Positions 24,841 to 32,426 of a stretch of DNA of 41,141 bases are shown in pieces. The stretch is taken from the NCBI GenBank assembly GCA_026417295.1, contig JAOADN010000013.1, forward strand, positions 1 through 41,141. The letters run 5' to 3'. The DNA comes from Paracoccaceae bacterium. GTDB lineage: Bacteria; Pseudomonadota; Alphaproteobacteria; Rhodobacterales; Rhodobacteraceae. The notes below the pieces were generated by a model. The model ran no database searches. It saw only the letters and a list, made by a program, of their open reading frames with translations, and was not told where the DNA came from. Every line of letters begins with the position of its first letter. The first letter of the stretch is position 1. The position numbers and the translations under genes were made by a program.

Positions 24841-25679
24841 CGGAACCGGGCCACCATGTCCATGATGCCCGGAATCGTGTGCAGCTGCGCGGCGTGGGTG
24901 GGCTGGAAGTACTGCCTGAGGCTGCGCTGGCTGAGGCCCCCGAGGATCGTGAAATAGTACATTTCGTAACCGGGAAGGACGCAGCAGGGGTGATAGCCCC
25001 TGTCGATCAGCACGGTCGAGCCGTTGACGACGTGATAGGCATCGCCGGGCCCGGTCTCGCTGCGCTGAAGCATCTGCAGGCCCGAGCCGTAGTCCGGGCG
25101 GAAACGGAAATTGTAGGTCTCGTCATGTCGGGTCTCTTCGGGCGGGCGGTCCGTGTCGTGCTTGTGGCTGGGAAATCCCGACCAGCCGCCCGTGCCCACC
25201 GTGAAAAGCTCCGATACCAGCAGCCGGCCCACCCGCCCGTGATGGGCCGCGCCCAGGATGTGCTTGATCTTGCGGTGCGTCTTTGTCTCGTCCGAGCCGT
25301 ACTGGACGACGTCGAGATCGCCGGCGCGGACGGCGAAGGGCCGCAGGGTCTCGCCGAAGCGTGCCCCGGCGACGAAGATCTCGGCTGCGGCCGACAGGCA
25401 GGTCAGCCGGGCCGGGCGGTCGGTGGGAACGTAGACCCCTTCGGGCTCGCCGTCCCAGACATCGGCGACGCGGTTGCCGATCGGTCCGAAGGTCTCTCCG
25501 TCGGTCTCGACCGCGACGGTTCCGGTCGCCGGAACAACGCAGGTCTCGTAGCCCGGAACGCGGTAGCCGAAGGTCTCGCCGGCCTTCAGCCGCACGATGT
25601 TGAAATAGTTCAGCGGGACGAGCGGATTGTCGATGTCCACGATCGGGCGGTTGCGGTTGTCGTGGGGCGGGATGTGCAT
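24837..25679 (-). CDS. iolB: IolB, 5-deoxy-glucuronate isomerase
   Basis: This 280-residue bicupin protein converts 5-deoxy-glucuronate to 5-dehydro-2-deoxy-gluconate in inositol catabolism. It has the conserved SGFPSHKHDTDRPPEETRHDETYNFRF block that carries the metal-binding His and Glu residues, and later PGDAYHVVNGSTVLIDRGYHPCCVLPGYEMYYF. Length fits the family (about 265-285). ATG 25679 has a strong AAGGAGG ribosome-binding site at 5 bases. It follows iolC after 14 bases and overlaps iolJ. Confidence 0.95.
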   Translation of the reverse strand: MHIPPHDNRNRPIVDIDNPLVPLNYFNIVRLKAGETFGYRVPGYETCVVPATGTVAVETDGETFGPIGNRVADVWDGEPEGVYVPTDRPARLTCLSAAAEIFVAGARFGETLRPFAVRAGDLDVVQYGSDETKTHRKIKHILGAAHHGRVGRLLVSELFTVGTGGWSGFPSHKHDTDRPPEETRHDETYNFRFRPDYGSGLQMLQRSETGPGDAYHVVNGSTVLIDRGYHPCCVLPGYEMYYFTILGGLSQRSLRQYFQPTHAAQLHTIPGIMDMVARFR

Positions 25680-25693
25680 GACGCCTCCTTCCT

Positions 25694-26683
25694 TCAGGCA
25701 ATGGGCGGGGCGGCCTGCGCGGCCATGAAGGCGTCCAGTTCGCCGGCCTCCGGCATGGCCGGCGCACAGCCGACCCGGCCCACGACCAGCGCCGCCGCCG
25801 CCGACCCGCGCAGGACCGCCGTCTCGAGGCGCCGCCCGGCCGCCAGCGCCGCAAGGAAGGCGCCCATGAAGGCGTCTCCCGCACCCGTCGGCTTCAGCGG
25901 CCGCGCGGGGTAGACCCCGGTGCGCAATGCGCGCCCTTCGGCGAAGGTGATCGCGCCCTTCTCGCCCATCTTGTAGACGGCGATCCTGGCGGTCGTCGCG
26001 GCCAGCCGCCCTGCGGCCTCGGCCCCCCGCGCCGGATCGCCCGCAAGGATGGCGAACTCGGCCTCGTTGCCGATCACGATGTCGCACATCCCGGCGGCTT
26101 CCGCGCAGGTCCGCGCGGCGACTTCGGCCGAGGGCCAGCTGTAGGGGCGATGGTCGATGTCCAGAACCAGGGCAAGCCCGGCCGCGCGGGCCAGATCCAG
26201 GGCGCGGAAGGCGGCCCCGCGCGACGGCTCGGCCGCCAGCGCCGTTCCGGTGACGACGAGCGCCGAATGCGCCGCCCAGGCGACGGCCTCGACATCCTGC
26301 ACGGTCAGGGCGAAATCCGCCGCGCCGTTGCGGTAGATCACCGACTGGTGGTCCTCGAGGCGCGATTCCACGACCGCAAGCGAGGTCCGCGCCTCGCCGC
26401 CGGCAACCCGGACATGGGCCCGCCCCACCCCGTGGGCATCAAGCCGGTTCAGGCAGAAGCGCCCGACGGCATCGTCCGAGACGCGGGTCAGCAACTCCGC
26501 ACGGGCGCCCTGCCTGACCAGGGCCACCGCGATGTTGGCGGCCGATCCGCCCAGACAGGCGACGAAGCGGTCCGCGGTCTCGGTCCGCGCGCCGGGCGGA
26601 TCGGCATAGAAATCCATTCCCGCACGGCCCAGCACCACGAAGCGGTCTCCCGACAGGACAGGGCGCGCGTCTCCCCTTGCCAT
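25694..26683 (-). CDS. iolC: IolC, 5-dehydro-2-deoxygluconokinase
   Basis: This 329-residue PfkB-family kinase phosphorylates 5-dehydro-2-deoxygluconate. The substrate-side signature is GGSAANIAVAL at about 45-55, and the ATP-side signature is KPTGAGDAFMGAFLAAL with catalytic base D270. It lacks the fused C-terminal DUF2090 aldolase-like domain found in many alphaproteobacterial IolC proteins (total about 640 residues); here a separate class II aldolase (iolJ) follows in the operon. ATG 26683 has a GGGAGGAAC ribosome-binding site. It is the first gene of the iolCBJ operon and diverges from the dehydrogenase/iolE operon, with a shared operator between them. Confidence 0.93.
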   Translation of the reverse strand: MARGDARPVLSGDRFVVLGRAGMDFYADPPGARTETADRFVACLGGSAANIAVALVRQGARAELLTRVSDDAVGRFCLNRLDAHGVGRAHVRVAGGEARTSLAVVESRLEDHQSVIYRNGAADFALTVQDVEAVAWAAHSALVVTGTALAAEPSRGAAFRALDLARAAGLALVLDIDHRPYSWPSAEVAARTCAEAAGMCDIVIGNEAEFAILAGDPARGAEAAGRLAATTARIAVYKMGEKGAITFAEGRALRTGVYPARPLKPTGAGDAFMGAFLAALAAGRRLETAVLRGSAAAALVVGRVGCAPAMPEAGELDAFMAAQAAPPIA

Positions 26684-26747
26684 CCGTTCCTCCCGCCCCG
26701 CCGTCCAGATCGCCCTTGCAGTGATCCTACCGGCGCGCTACGGATTG

Positions 26748-26761
26748 TGCAATCGGTTGCA
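26748..26761. promoter_or_regulatory. Operator TGCAA-TCGG-TTGCA
   Basis: A perfect 5-base inverted repeat with a central CG lies in the 104-base divergent gap between iolC and the dehydrogenase/iolE operon. It matches the form of two sites in the LacI/Pot transporter control region (31028 and 31149). It is 27 bases upstream of the dehydrogenase ATG, a natural place for a repressor that controls both directions. Confidence 0.65.
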
Positions 26762-26787
26762 GTTCCAGCCCGGCCGGAGGTCGAGCG

Positions 26788-27903
26788 ATGCCAGAGATCG
26801 GGATCGGAATCATCGGCGGCGGCTACATGGGCAAGGCCCATGCCGTCGCCATGTCCGCGGTCGGCGCGGTGTTCGCCACGTCGCTGCGTCCGCGCCTCGA
26901 GATGGTCTGCGCGACAAGCGCCGAGTCGGCCGAACGCCACCGGGCCGCCTACGGATTCGCGCGCGCCACGGCCGACTGGCGCGCCCTCGTGGCCGATCCG
27001 CGCGTCGAGGCCGTGGTCATCGCGGCGCCGCAGTCCGTCCACCGGCAGATCGCCGAGGCGGCCCTTGCGCACGGCAAGCCCGTCTTCTGCGAAAAGCCGC
27101 TGGGCGCCTCTCTCGCCGACAGCCGCGCCATGGTGGCCGCGGCCGAGGCCGCGGGTGTCGCCAACATGGTCGGCTTCAACTATGTGCGCACCCCGGCCAC
27201 GCAGTTCGCCCGCAGGCTGATCGCGGACGGGGCCATCGGCACCGTGACCTGGCTCAGGGCCGAACATGCCGAGGACTTCCTCGCCGATCCGGCAGCCCCG
27301 GCAAGCTGGCGGACGCGCGGAATGGCGAACGGGGCTGCCGGCGATCTGGCGCCCCATATCGTGAACTGTGCGCTGGCCCTGCTGGGACCGGTGGCCGAGG
27401 TGATGGCCGAAATTGAAACCGTTCACAAGAATCGCCCGGGCGAAACCGGTATCGAGGCGGTGACCAACGACGACCACCTGCAACTCATGTGCCGTTTCGA
27501 ATGCGGCGCCATGGGGCACATCTATGTCAGCCGCGTCGCCACGGGGCGCAAGATGGGCTATGCCTACGAGGTCCACGGGACGCGCGGCGCGATCCGCTTC
27601 GACCAGGAGGACCAGAACGCGCTCTGGCTCTATGTCGCCGAGGGGCCCGAGGCGACGCGCGGCTTCCGCAGGATCCTCGCCGGTCCGGCCCATCCCGACT
27701 TCGAGGCCTTCTGCCTCGGGGCCGGGCACGGCACCGGATACCAGGACCAGATCATCATCGAGGCGCGCGACTTCCTGCGCGCCATCGAGACGGGCCTGCC
27801 GGTCTGGCCCACGTTCCGCGACGGGCTCGAGGTCATGCGCGTGATCGACGCGGCGCTGGCCTCGGCCCGCGACCGGCGCTGGACCCCGGTCCCCCCAGCC
27901 TGA
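26788..27903 (+). CDS. Gfo/Idh/MocA dehydrogenase, inositol 2-dehydrogenase candidate
   Basis: This 371-residue oxidoreductase of the Gfo/Idh/MocA family has an N-terminal Rossmann fold (GIIGGGYMGKAHA), the catalytic EKP motif in FCEKPLGASL at about residue 96, and a C-terminal domain with a conserved catalytic-His region (GDLAPHIVNCALALLG). The family oxidises cyclitols and sugars at a secondary alcohol with NAD. It directly precedes iolE (11-base gap), which makes it a good candidate for the first step, myo-inositol to scyllo-inosose (IolG role). Its length is longer than typical IolG (about 330-345), so another cyclitol or sugar is possible. It has a CGGAGG ribosome-binding site. A second family member follows iolE. 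Confidence 0.82.
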   Translation: MPEIGIGIIGGGYMGKAHAVAMSAVGAVFATSLRPRLEMVCATSAESAERHRAAYGFARATADWRALVADPRVEAVVIAAPQSVHRQIAEAALAHGKPVFCEKPLGASLADSRAMVAAAEAAGVANMVGFNYVRTPATQFARRLIADGAIGTVTWLRAEHAEDFLADPAAPASWRTRGMANGAAGDLAPHIVNCALALLGPVAEVMAEIETVHKNRPGETGIEAVTNDDHLQLMCRFECGAMGHIYVSRVATGRKMGYAYEVHGTRGAIRFDQEDQNALWLYVAEGPEATRGFRRILAGPAHPDFEAFCLGAGHGTGYQDQIIIEARDFLRAIETGLPVWPTFRDGLEVMRVIDAALASARDRRWTPVPPA

Positions 27904-27914
27904 GGAGAGCGACC

Positions 27915-28808
27915 ATGGCCATCCGTATCGGCAATGCCCCCTGTTCCTGGGGTGTCGAGTTCGCCGGCGACCCGCGCAATCCGGACTGGCGCACGGTGCT
28001 GCGCGAATGCGCCGAGGCCGGCTATCGCGGGATAGAGCTCGGCCCCATCGGCTTCATGCCCGAGGATCCCGGCCAGCTTGCCGAGGCGCTGGACCGTCAC
28101 GATCTGGCGCTGACGGGCGGCGTCGTCTTCCGCCCCTTCCACGATCCCGCCGCCTGGGACGAGGTGATGGGCGCGGCGATCCGCACGTGCCGGTCGCTCG
28201 CCGTGCACGGGGCGCGCCACCTCGTGCTGATCGATTCCATCTCGCCCCGCCGCGCGCCGACGGCCGGCCGCGCGGCCGAGGCCGAGCAGATGGATCCGGC
28301 CGAATGGGCCGCCTTCCGCGACCGGATCGCAACCGTCGCCCGCATCGGCACCGAGGAATTCGGGCTGACCGTCTCGATCCATGCCCATGCGGCGGGCTTC
28401 ATCGACTTCGAACCCGAGCTCGAACGGCTGCTCGACGAGGTCGATCCCAGCATCCTCCGGATCTGCTTCGACACCGGGCACCATTCCTATGCCGGCTACG
28501 ATCCGGTGGCCTTCATGCGCCGGCACGCCTGGCGCATCAGCTACATGCACTTCAAGGACATCGATCCCGTCGTTAAGGCAAGGGTGATCGCCGCGCGGAC
28601 CGGCTTCTACGAGGCCTGCGGCCAGGGCATCTTCTGCAATCTGGGCAAGGGGGACGTGGATTTCCCCGCGGTCCGGCAGGTCCTGCTCGAGGCCGGATTC
28701 GACGGCTGGTGCACCGTCGAGCAGGACTGCGATCCCACGCTCGACGTGCACCCGCGCGATGATGCGCGCGCCAACCGCGAATATCTCGAATCGATCGGCT
28801 TCGCTTGA
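27915..28808 (+). CDS. iolE: IolE-like inosose dehydratase
   Basis: This 297-residue TIM-barrel protein of the sugar phosphate isomerase/epimerase fold begins with the IolE hallmark IRIGNAPCSWGV. It also has GIELGPIGFMPEDP, ICFDTGHHSYAGYDP with metal-binding Asp and His, YMHFKDID, and FCNLGKGDVDFPAV. IolE removes water from scyllo-inosose to give the trione/dione substrate of IolD. A GGAGAG ribosome-binding site lies 7 bases before ATG 27915. It is flanked by two Gfo/Idh dehydrogenases transcribed in the same direction. Confidence 0.88.
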   Translation: MAIRIGNAPCSWGVEFAGDPRNPDWRTVLRECAEAGYRGIELGPIGFMPEDPGQLAEALDRHDLALTGGVVFRPFHDPAAWDEVMGAAIRTCRSLAVHGARHLVLIDSISPRRAPTAGRAAEAEQMDPAEWAAFRDRIATVARIGTEEFGLTVSIHAHAAGFIDFEPELERLLDEVDPSILRICFDTGHHSYAGYDPVAFMRRHAWRISYMHFKDIDPVVKARVIAARTGFYEACGQGIFCNLGKGDVDFPAVRQVLLEAGFDGWCTVEQDCDPTLDVHPRDDARANREYLESIGFA

Positions 28809-28822
28809 GGGGGCGCAGGGGC

Positions 28823-29986
28823 ATGGCAAGACTGAGATGGGGGATGGTCGGCGGGGGCGAGGGCAGCCAGATCGGGCCGGCCCATCGCCTCGGTGCGGCG
28901 GTGGACGGGCTTTACGACTTCGTCGCCGGTGCGCTCGACCACCGGCCCGAGGCCGGCCGCGCCTTCGGCCGCGCCCTCGGCCTCGCGCCCGATCGCGCCT
29001 ATGGCGACTGGCGCGAGATGCTCGCGGCCGAGCGGTCGCGGCCCGACCGCGTCGATCTCGTGACCGTCGCCACCCCGAACGCGACCCATTACGCGATCAC
29101 GCGCGCCTTCCTCGAGGCCGGCTTCGATGTCCTCTGCGAGAAGCCGATGACGATGACCGTCGCCGAGGGCGAAGAGATCGTGGCCCTCGCCCGGTCGCTG
29201 GGGCGGATCTGCGCGGTCAACTACGGCTACACGGGCTATGCGCTGGTCCGCCACATGCGGGCGATGGTCGCGCGCGGCGATCTGGGGCGGGTGCGCCTTG
29301 TCGTGGCCGAGTTCGCCCACGGCCATCACGCCGACGCCGCAGACGCGGACAATCCGCGCGTCCGCTGGCGCTACGATCCCGCGCAGGCCGGGGTTTCGGC
29401 CCAGTTCGCCGATTGCGGGATCCATGCCCTGCACATGGCCAGCTTCGTGACGGGCCAGCAGGTCACGCGCCTGTCGGCCGACATCGTTTCCTGCATCCCC
29501 TCCCGCCAGCTCGAGGACGACGCGATGGTCAACTTCCGCATGGACGGCGGTGCCGTCGGGCGGCTGTGGACCTCGTCGGTGGCGATCGGCCGCCAGCATG
29601 GCCTGACGCTCCAGGTCTTCGGGGAACGGGGCGGGCTGCGCTGGGCGCAGGAACAGCCCAACCAGCTCTACTGGATGCCGCTCGGACAGCGCCTGCAGGT
29701 GATCGAGCGCGGCGAGGCCGGCCTCTCGCCCGAGGCCGACCGGGCAAGCCGTGTCACCATCGGCCATGCCGAGGGCATGCCGCTCGCCTTCGCCAACATC
29801 TACAAGGACCTGGCCGAGGCCATCCTGGCGCGCCGGGCAGGCCGCGAACCCGATCCCGCAGCGGACCTCTACCCCCGGGCCGAGGATGGCCTGCGCTCGA
29901 TGGCGGCGGTTCACGCGGTGGCCGAATCCGGCCGCGACGGCGGGCGCTGGGTCGATGCGCGCCCGCCGATGTTCCGCGGGTCCTGA
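28823..29986 (+). CDS. Second Gfo/Idh/MocA-family dehydrogenase
   Basis: This 387-residue protein has a Rossmann start (WGMVGGGEGSQIGPAHR), the EKP motif in CEKPMTMTVAEGEEIV at about residue 110, a NYGYTGYALVRHMR segment, and the catalytic C-terminal FADCGIHALHMASFVTG. The GGGEGSxIGxxHR start marks a subgroup distinct from the dehydrogenase at 26788; members are often found with cyclitol or sugar-acid catabolism and may act on scyllo-inositol or a keto-sugar. ATG 28823 is 14 bases after the iolE stop with GGGGCGCAGGGG upstream; TTG 28805 is possible but less likely. The last 76 bases overlap the convergent LacI gene. Confidence 0.83.
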   Translation: MARLRWGMVGGGEGSQIGPAHRLGAAVDGLYDFVAGALDHRPEAGRAFGRALGLAPDRAYGDWREMLAAERSRPDRVDLVTVATPNATHYAITRAFLEAGFDVLCEKPMTMTVAEGEEIVALARSLGRICAVNYGYTGYALVRHMRAMVARGDLGRVRLVVAEFAHGHHADAADADNPRVRWRYDPAQAGVSAQFADCGIHALHMASFVTGQQVTRLSADIVSCIPSRQLEDDAMVNFRMDGGAVGRLWTSSVAIGRQHGLTLQVFGERGGLRWAQEQPNQLYWMPLGQRLQVIERGEAGLSPEADRASRVTIGHAEGMPLAFANIYKDLAEAILARRAGREPDPAADLYPRAEDGLRSMAAVHAVAESGRDGGRWVDARPPMFRGS

Positions 29987-30984
29987 CCGGGCTGGCGCAG
30001 GGTCCGCCGCTCGACCACCCGGCAGGCGAAGAGCCGCGTCTCGGGGCTGCGGCCGGGATTGTCGAGCAGGGCCGCGACCAGCTCGATCGCCGAGGCCGCG
30101 ATCTCGGCGAAGGGCTGGCGGATGGTGGTCAGCCCGATATTGGCCCAGCCGGCCATCTCCATGTCGTTCACGCCGAGGATGCCGATGTCCTCCGGCACCC
30201 GCAGGCCGGCCTCCTCGACGGCGCTGAGCGCCCCGATGGCCAGCACGTCGTCGCCGCAGAAATAGGCCTCCGCCAGGGGGCCCGCCTCCAGCAGGCGCTG
30301 CATCCCGGCACGGCCCGCGGCAAAGGAATAGGCCGCAGCGAAGCTCGCCGTGGCCGAAAGTCCGGGATGACGCGCGATCTCCTCGCTCAGGCCCCGCCAG
30401 CGGTCCTCGGTCGTGCTTGCCGCGGCCGGCCCGCCGAGAAAGCCGATCCGCCGGTAGCCGCGCTCGCGCAGGGTCGTCGCGGCAAGCCTGCCGCAGGCGA
30501 CGTTGTCGATCCCGACATTGTGGACCACCGGCACGTCGTCCGCCCGGCCGAAGGCCTGAACCGTCGGCAGCCCCGCCTCGGTGAACCTGCGCACGAAGGC
30601 CGAGCCCAGCGTCGAGGAGGCGACGATCACCGCATCGGCCGAATACTGCCGCAGAAGCCGGACCGAATGAGTGGGGTCCGTCTCATCCGACAGGTTGACG
30701 AGCAGGGGGCGCAGGCCGCGATCCTGAAGGCCGCGGGTGAAGAGGTCGAAGATCTCCAGGAAGGCCGGGTTGCGGAAGTTGTCCGAGACCAGCCCGATCA
30801 GCTTGGTCCGCCCCGTCGTCAGGCCGCGTGCCAGCGCGCTGGGCAGATAGCCCAGTTCGCGCGCGGCCTTCTCGACCTTGGCCCGCGTCCGGGCCGAGAC
30901 CGAGGCGCCCGGGGTGAAGGTCCGCGACACGGCCGACCGCGATACCCCGGCCCGCTCGGCCACATCCTTCAGGGTGACAGCCAT
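29911..30984 (-). CDS. LacI-family regulator, probable inositol/Pot regulon repressor
   Basis: This 357-residue LacI protein starts MAVTLKDVAERAGVSRSAVSRTFTPGASVS, an intact helix-turn-helix followed by the hinge ELGYLPSALARGL. The effector domain runs from about 60 to 335 (LIGLVSDNFRNPAFLEIF, ERGYRRIGFLGGPA, CGDDVLAIGALSA, GILGVNDMEMAG). The tail (about 20 residues) is encoded in the region overlapping the convergent dehydrogenase gene. An operator-like inverted repeat lies 44 bases upstream of the ATG and another 165 bases upstream, and the same motif stands between iolC and the dehydrogenase/iolE operon. It therefore probably represses itself, the Pot-type transporter and inositol genes. 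The inducer is unknown. Confidence 0.88.
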   Translation of the reverse strand: MAVTLKDVAERAGVSRSAVSRTFTPGASVSARTRAKVEKAARELGYLPSALARGLTTGRTKLIGLVSDNFRNPAFLEIFDLFTRGLQDRGLRPLLVNLSDETDPTHSVRLLRQYSADAVIVASSTLGSAFVRRFTEAGLPTVQAFGRADDVPVVHNVGIDNVACGRLAATTLRERGYRRIGFLGGPAAASTTEDRWRGLSEEIARHPGLSATASFAAAYSFAAGRAGMQRLLEAGPLAEAYFCGDDVLAIGALSAVEEAGLRVPEDIGILGVNDMEMAGWANIGLTTIRQPFAEIAASAIELVAALLDNPGRSPETRLFACRVVERRTLRQPGQDPRNIGGRASTQRPPSRPDSATA

Positions 30985-31027
30985 GGGGGCGGTGCTCCTT
31001 CCTGCGCCGGACCCGTCTAGGTCCGCC

Positions 31028-31041
31028 TGCAACACGTTGCA
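31028..31041. promoter_or_regulatory. Operator TGCAA-CACG-TTGCA
   Basis: This is a perfect inverted repeat (TGCAAC-AC-GTTGCA, 6-base arms) 44 bases before the LacI start. On the minus strand a TTGCAA inside it could serve as a -35 box, so binding would block transcription of the LacI gene (autoregulation). Confidence 0.65.
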
Positions 31042-31148
31042 AGGGTCTGCCGGCGCAGGCAGCCTCAGGGGCCGCCGCGACAAGCCGCGCAGCAAGGTCT
31101 GCGCCTCTCCGCCGCGGGGAATCCCCGGCCGGCCACTGCGCCGGGCTG

Positions 31149-31166
31149 CCTGCAATCGCTTGCAGG
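31149..31166. promoter_or_regulatory. Operator CCTGCAA-TCGC-TTGCAGG
   Basis: This is a perfect 7-base inverted repeat with a 4-base centre, the best of the operator set. It is 108 bases after the site at 31041 and 123 bases before the Pot-type ATPase start. The two sites could form a repression loop. Confidence 0.68.
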
Positions 31167-31289
31167 GATCACCCGGCCGGCGGCCCGTCACGCCTCTTTC
31201 GCTGCGCGGCCGCGACAAGGCCAGTATACAAGGCCTGCGCCGTTTCCTACGGTCGTCGAAGGACAAGGCGGAACTGCCGGCAAGCGGAC

Positions 31290-32396
31290 GTGGAATCCCA
31301 GACCCCAATCGCAGAGCTGCGCGGCGCGACGAAGCTGTTCGGCGAGGTCGTCGCGGCGCAGGATCTCAGCCTCGCCATAAGGCGCGGCGAGTTCCTCTCC
31401 TTCCTCGGGCCCTCGGGCTGCGGCAAGACGACGGCACTGCGCCTGCTTGCGGGGTTCGAGCAGCCGACATCGGGCGATGTCCTGCTCGACGGGCAGCGGG
31501 TGAACGACGTGCCCGCCCATCTGCGGCCCGTCAACATGGTGTTCCAGCACTACGCCCTGTTCCCCCATCTGGATGTCGCCGGCAACATCGCCTACGGCCT
31601 GCGGCAGCGGCGTCCGCGGCCCGATGCCGCCGCCATCGCCGCGGCCGTCGAGGCTGCGCTGCGGATGGTGCGGCTGCCGGGCTTCGGCGACCGCCGCATC
31701 TGGGAGATGTCGGGCGGACAGCAGCAGCGCGTCGCGCTGGCGCGCGCCATCGTCAACGAACCCAAGCTGCTGCTGCTCGACGAGCCACTGGCCGCGCTGG
31801 ACAAGAAGCTGCGCCGTGACATGCAGATCGAGCTCCAGGGCCTGCAGCGCAGCCTCGGCATCACCTTCGTGCTGGTCACCCACGACCAGGAGGAGGCGCT
31901 GTCCATGTCGGACCGCATCTGCATCATGCGCGGCGGCCGGATCGAGCAGGTGGGCACCCCGCGCGACCTCTACGACCGGCCGCGCAACCGCTACGTCGCC
32001 GATTTCGTTGGCAAGTCGAACTTCTTCGAGGGCCGCGCCGAGGCGGCGCCCGGCGGGCAGACGATCCTCGTCGCGGCCGGCGGGCACCGCATCGCCGGCA
32101 CGGCGCCCGCGCCGCTGGCGGCCGGTGCGCGGGTCGCGGCAAGCCTGCGGCCCGAGCAGATCGGCCTCGCGCGGGCGGCCCCGGAAGACGGCGGGCGGAT
32201 CGCTCTGCCCGTCGAGGTCGTGACGCGGATCTTCCTCGGCGAGCATACCGAATACCTCGTGCGCAACCGCGATCTTGGCGAGTTCCTTGTTCTGGTGCCG
32301 CGCCAGGCCGAAGCGGCCACAGGCGCGTTCGATCCCGGCGAGGCCGCGCAGGCGCACTGGCGCCAGGGAGACGCGCTGATCCTCGCCGACACCTGA
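31290..32396 (+). CDS. PotA-type ABC transporter ATPase
   Basis: This 368-residue ATPase has Walker A G40-P-S-G-C-G-K-T47, a Q-loop VFQHYALFPHL, signature MSGGQQQRVALARA and Walker B LLLLDEPLAALD, then a C-terminal TOBE domain (about 270-365). It resembles PotA/FbpC-type ATPases of importers for polyamines, ferric iron or opine-like compounds. The start is GTG 31290 (ESQTPIAELRGATK); the first strand begins a few residues later. It heads an operon with a binding protein and two permeases. The nearby LacI repressor and its operators suggest control by a sugar-like inducer, so the substrate may not be a polyamine. Confidence 0.9.
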   Translation: MESQTPIAELRGATKLFGEVVAAQDLSLAIRRGEFLSFLGPSGCGKTTALRLLAGFEQPTSGDVLLDGQRVNDVPAHLRPVNMVFQHYALFPHLDVAGNIAYGLRQRRPRPDAAAIAAAVEAALRMVRLPGFGDRRIWEMSGGQQQRVALARAIVNEPKLLLLDEPLAALDKKLRRDMQIELQGLQRSLGITFVLVTHDQEEALSMSDRICIMRGGRIEQVGTPRDLYDRPRNRYVADFVGKSNFFEGRAEAAPGGQTILVAAGGHRIAGTAPAPLAAGARVAASLRPEQIGLARAAPEDGGRIALPVEVVTRIFLGEHTEYLVRNRDLGEFLVLVPRQAEAATGAFDPGEAAQAHWRQGDALILADT

Positions 32397-32426
32397 GACA
32401 ATTGCCGCAACGGACGGAGAAGGAAG

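Larger units (their letters stand above)
30985..31289. other. 305-base divergent control region
   Basis: This gap between the LacI gene (minus) and the Pot-type ATPase gene (plus) shows no supportable ORF. It holds two operator-like inverted repeats (31028-31041 and 31149-31166). It also holds a TATACA that could be a -10 box at 31225-31230, without a good -35, and a GC-rich stretch between the sites. Confidence 0.7.

Noticed and set aside
31202-31230. Sigma-70 promoter for the Pot-type ATPase gene
   Set aside because: TATACA at 31225-31230 is a fair -10, but no -35 lies at a suitable distance, so it is only mentioned within the control region.
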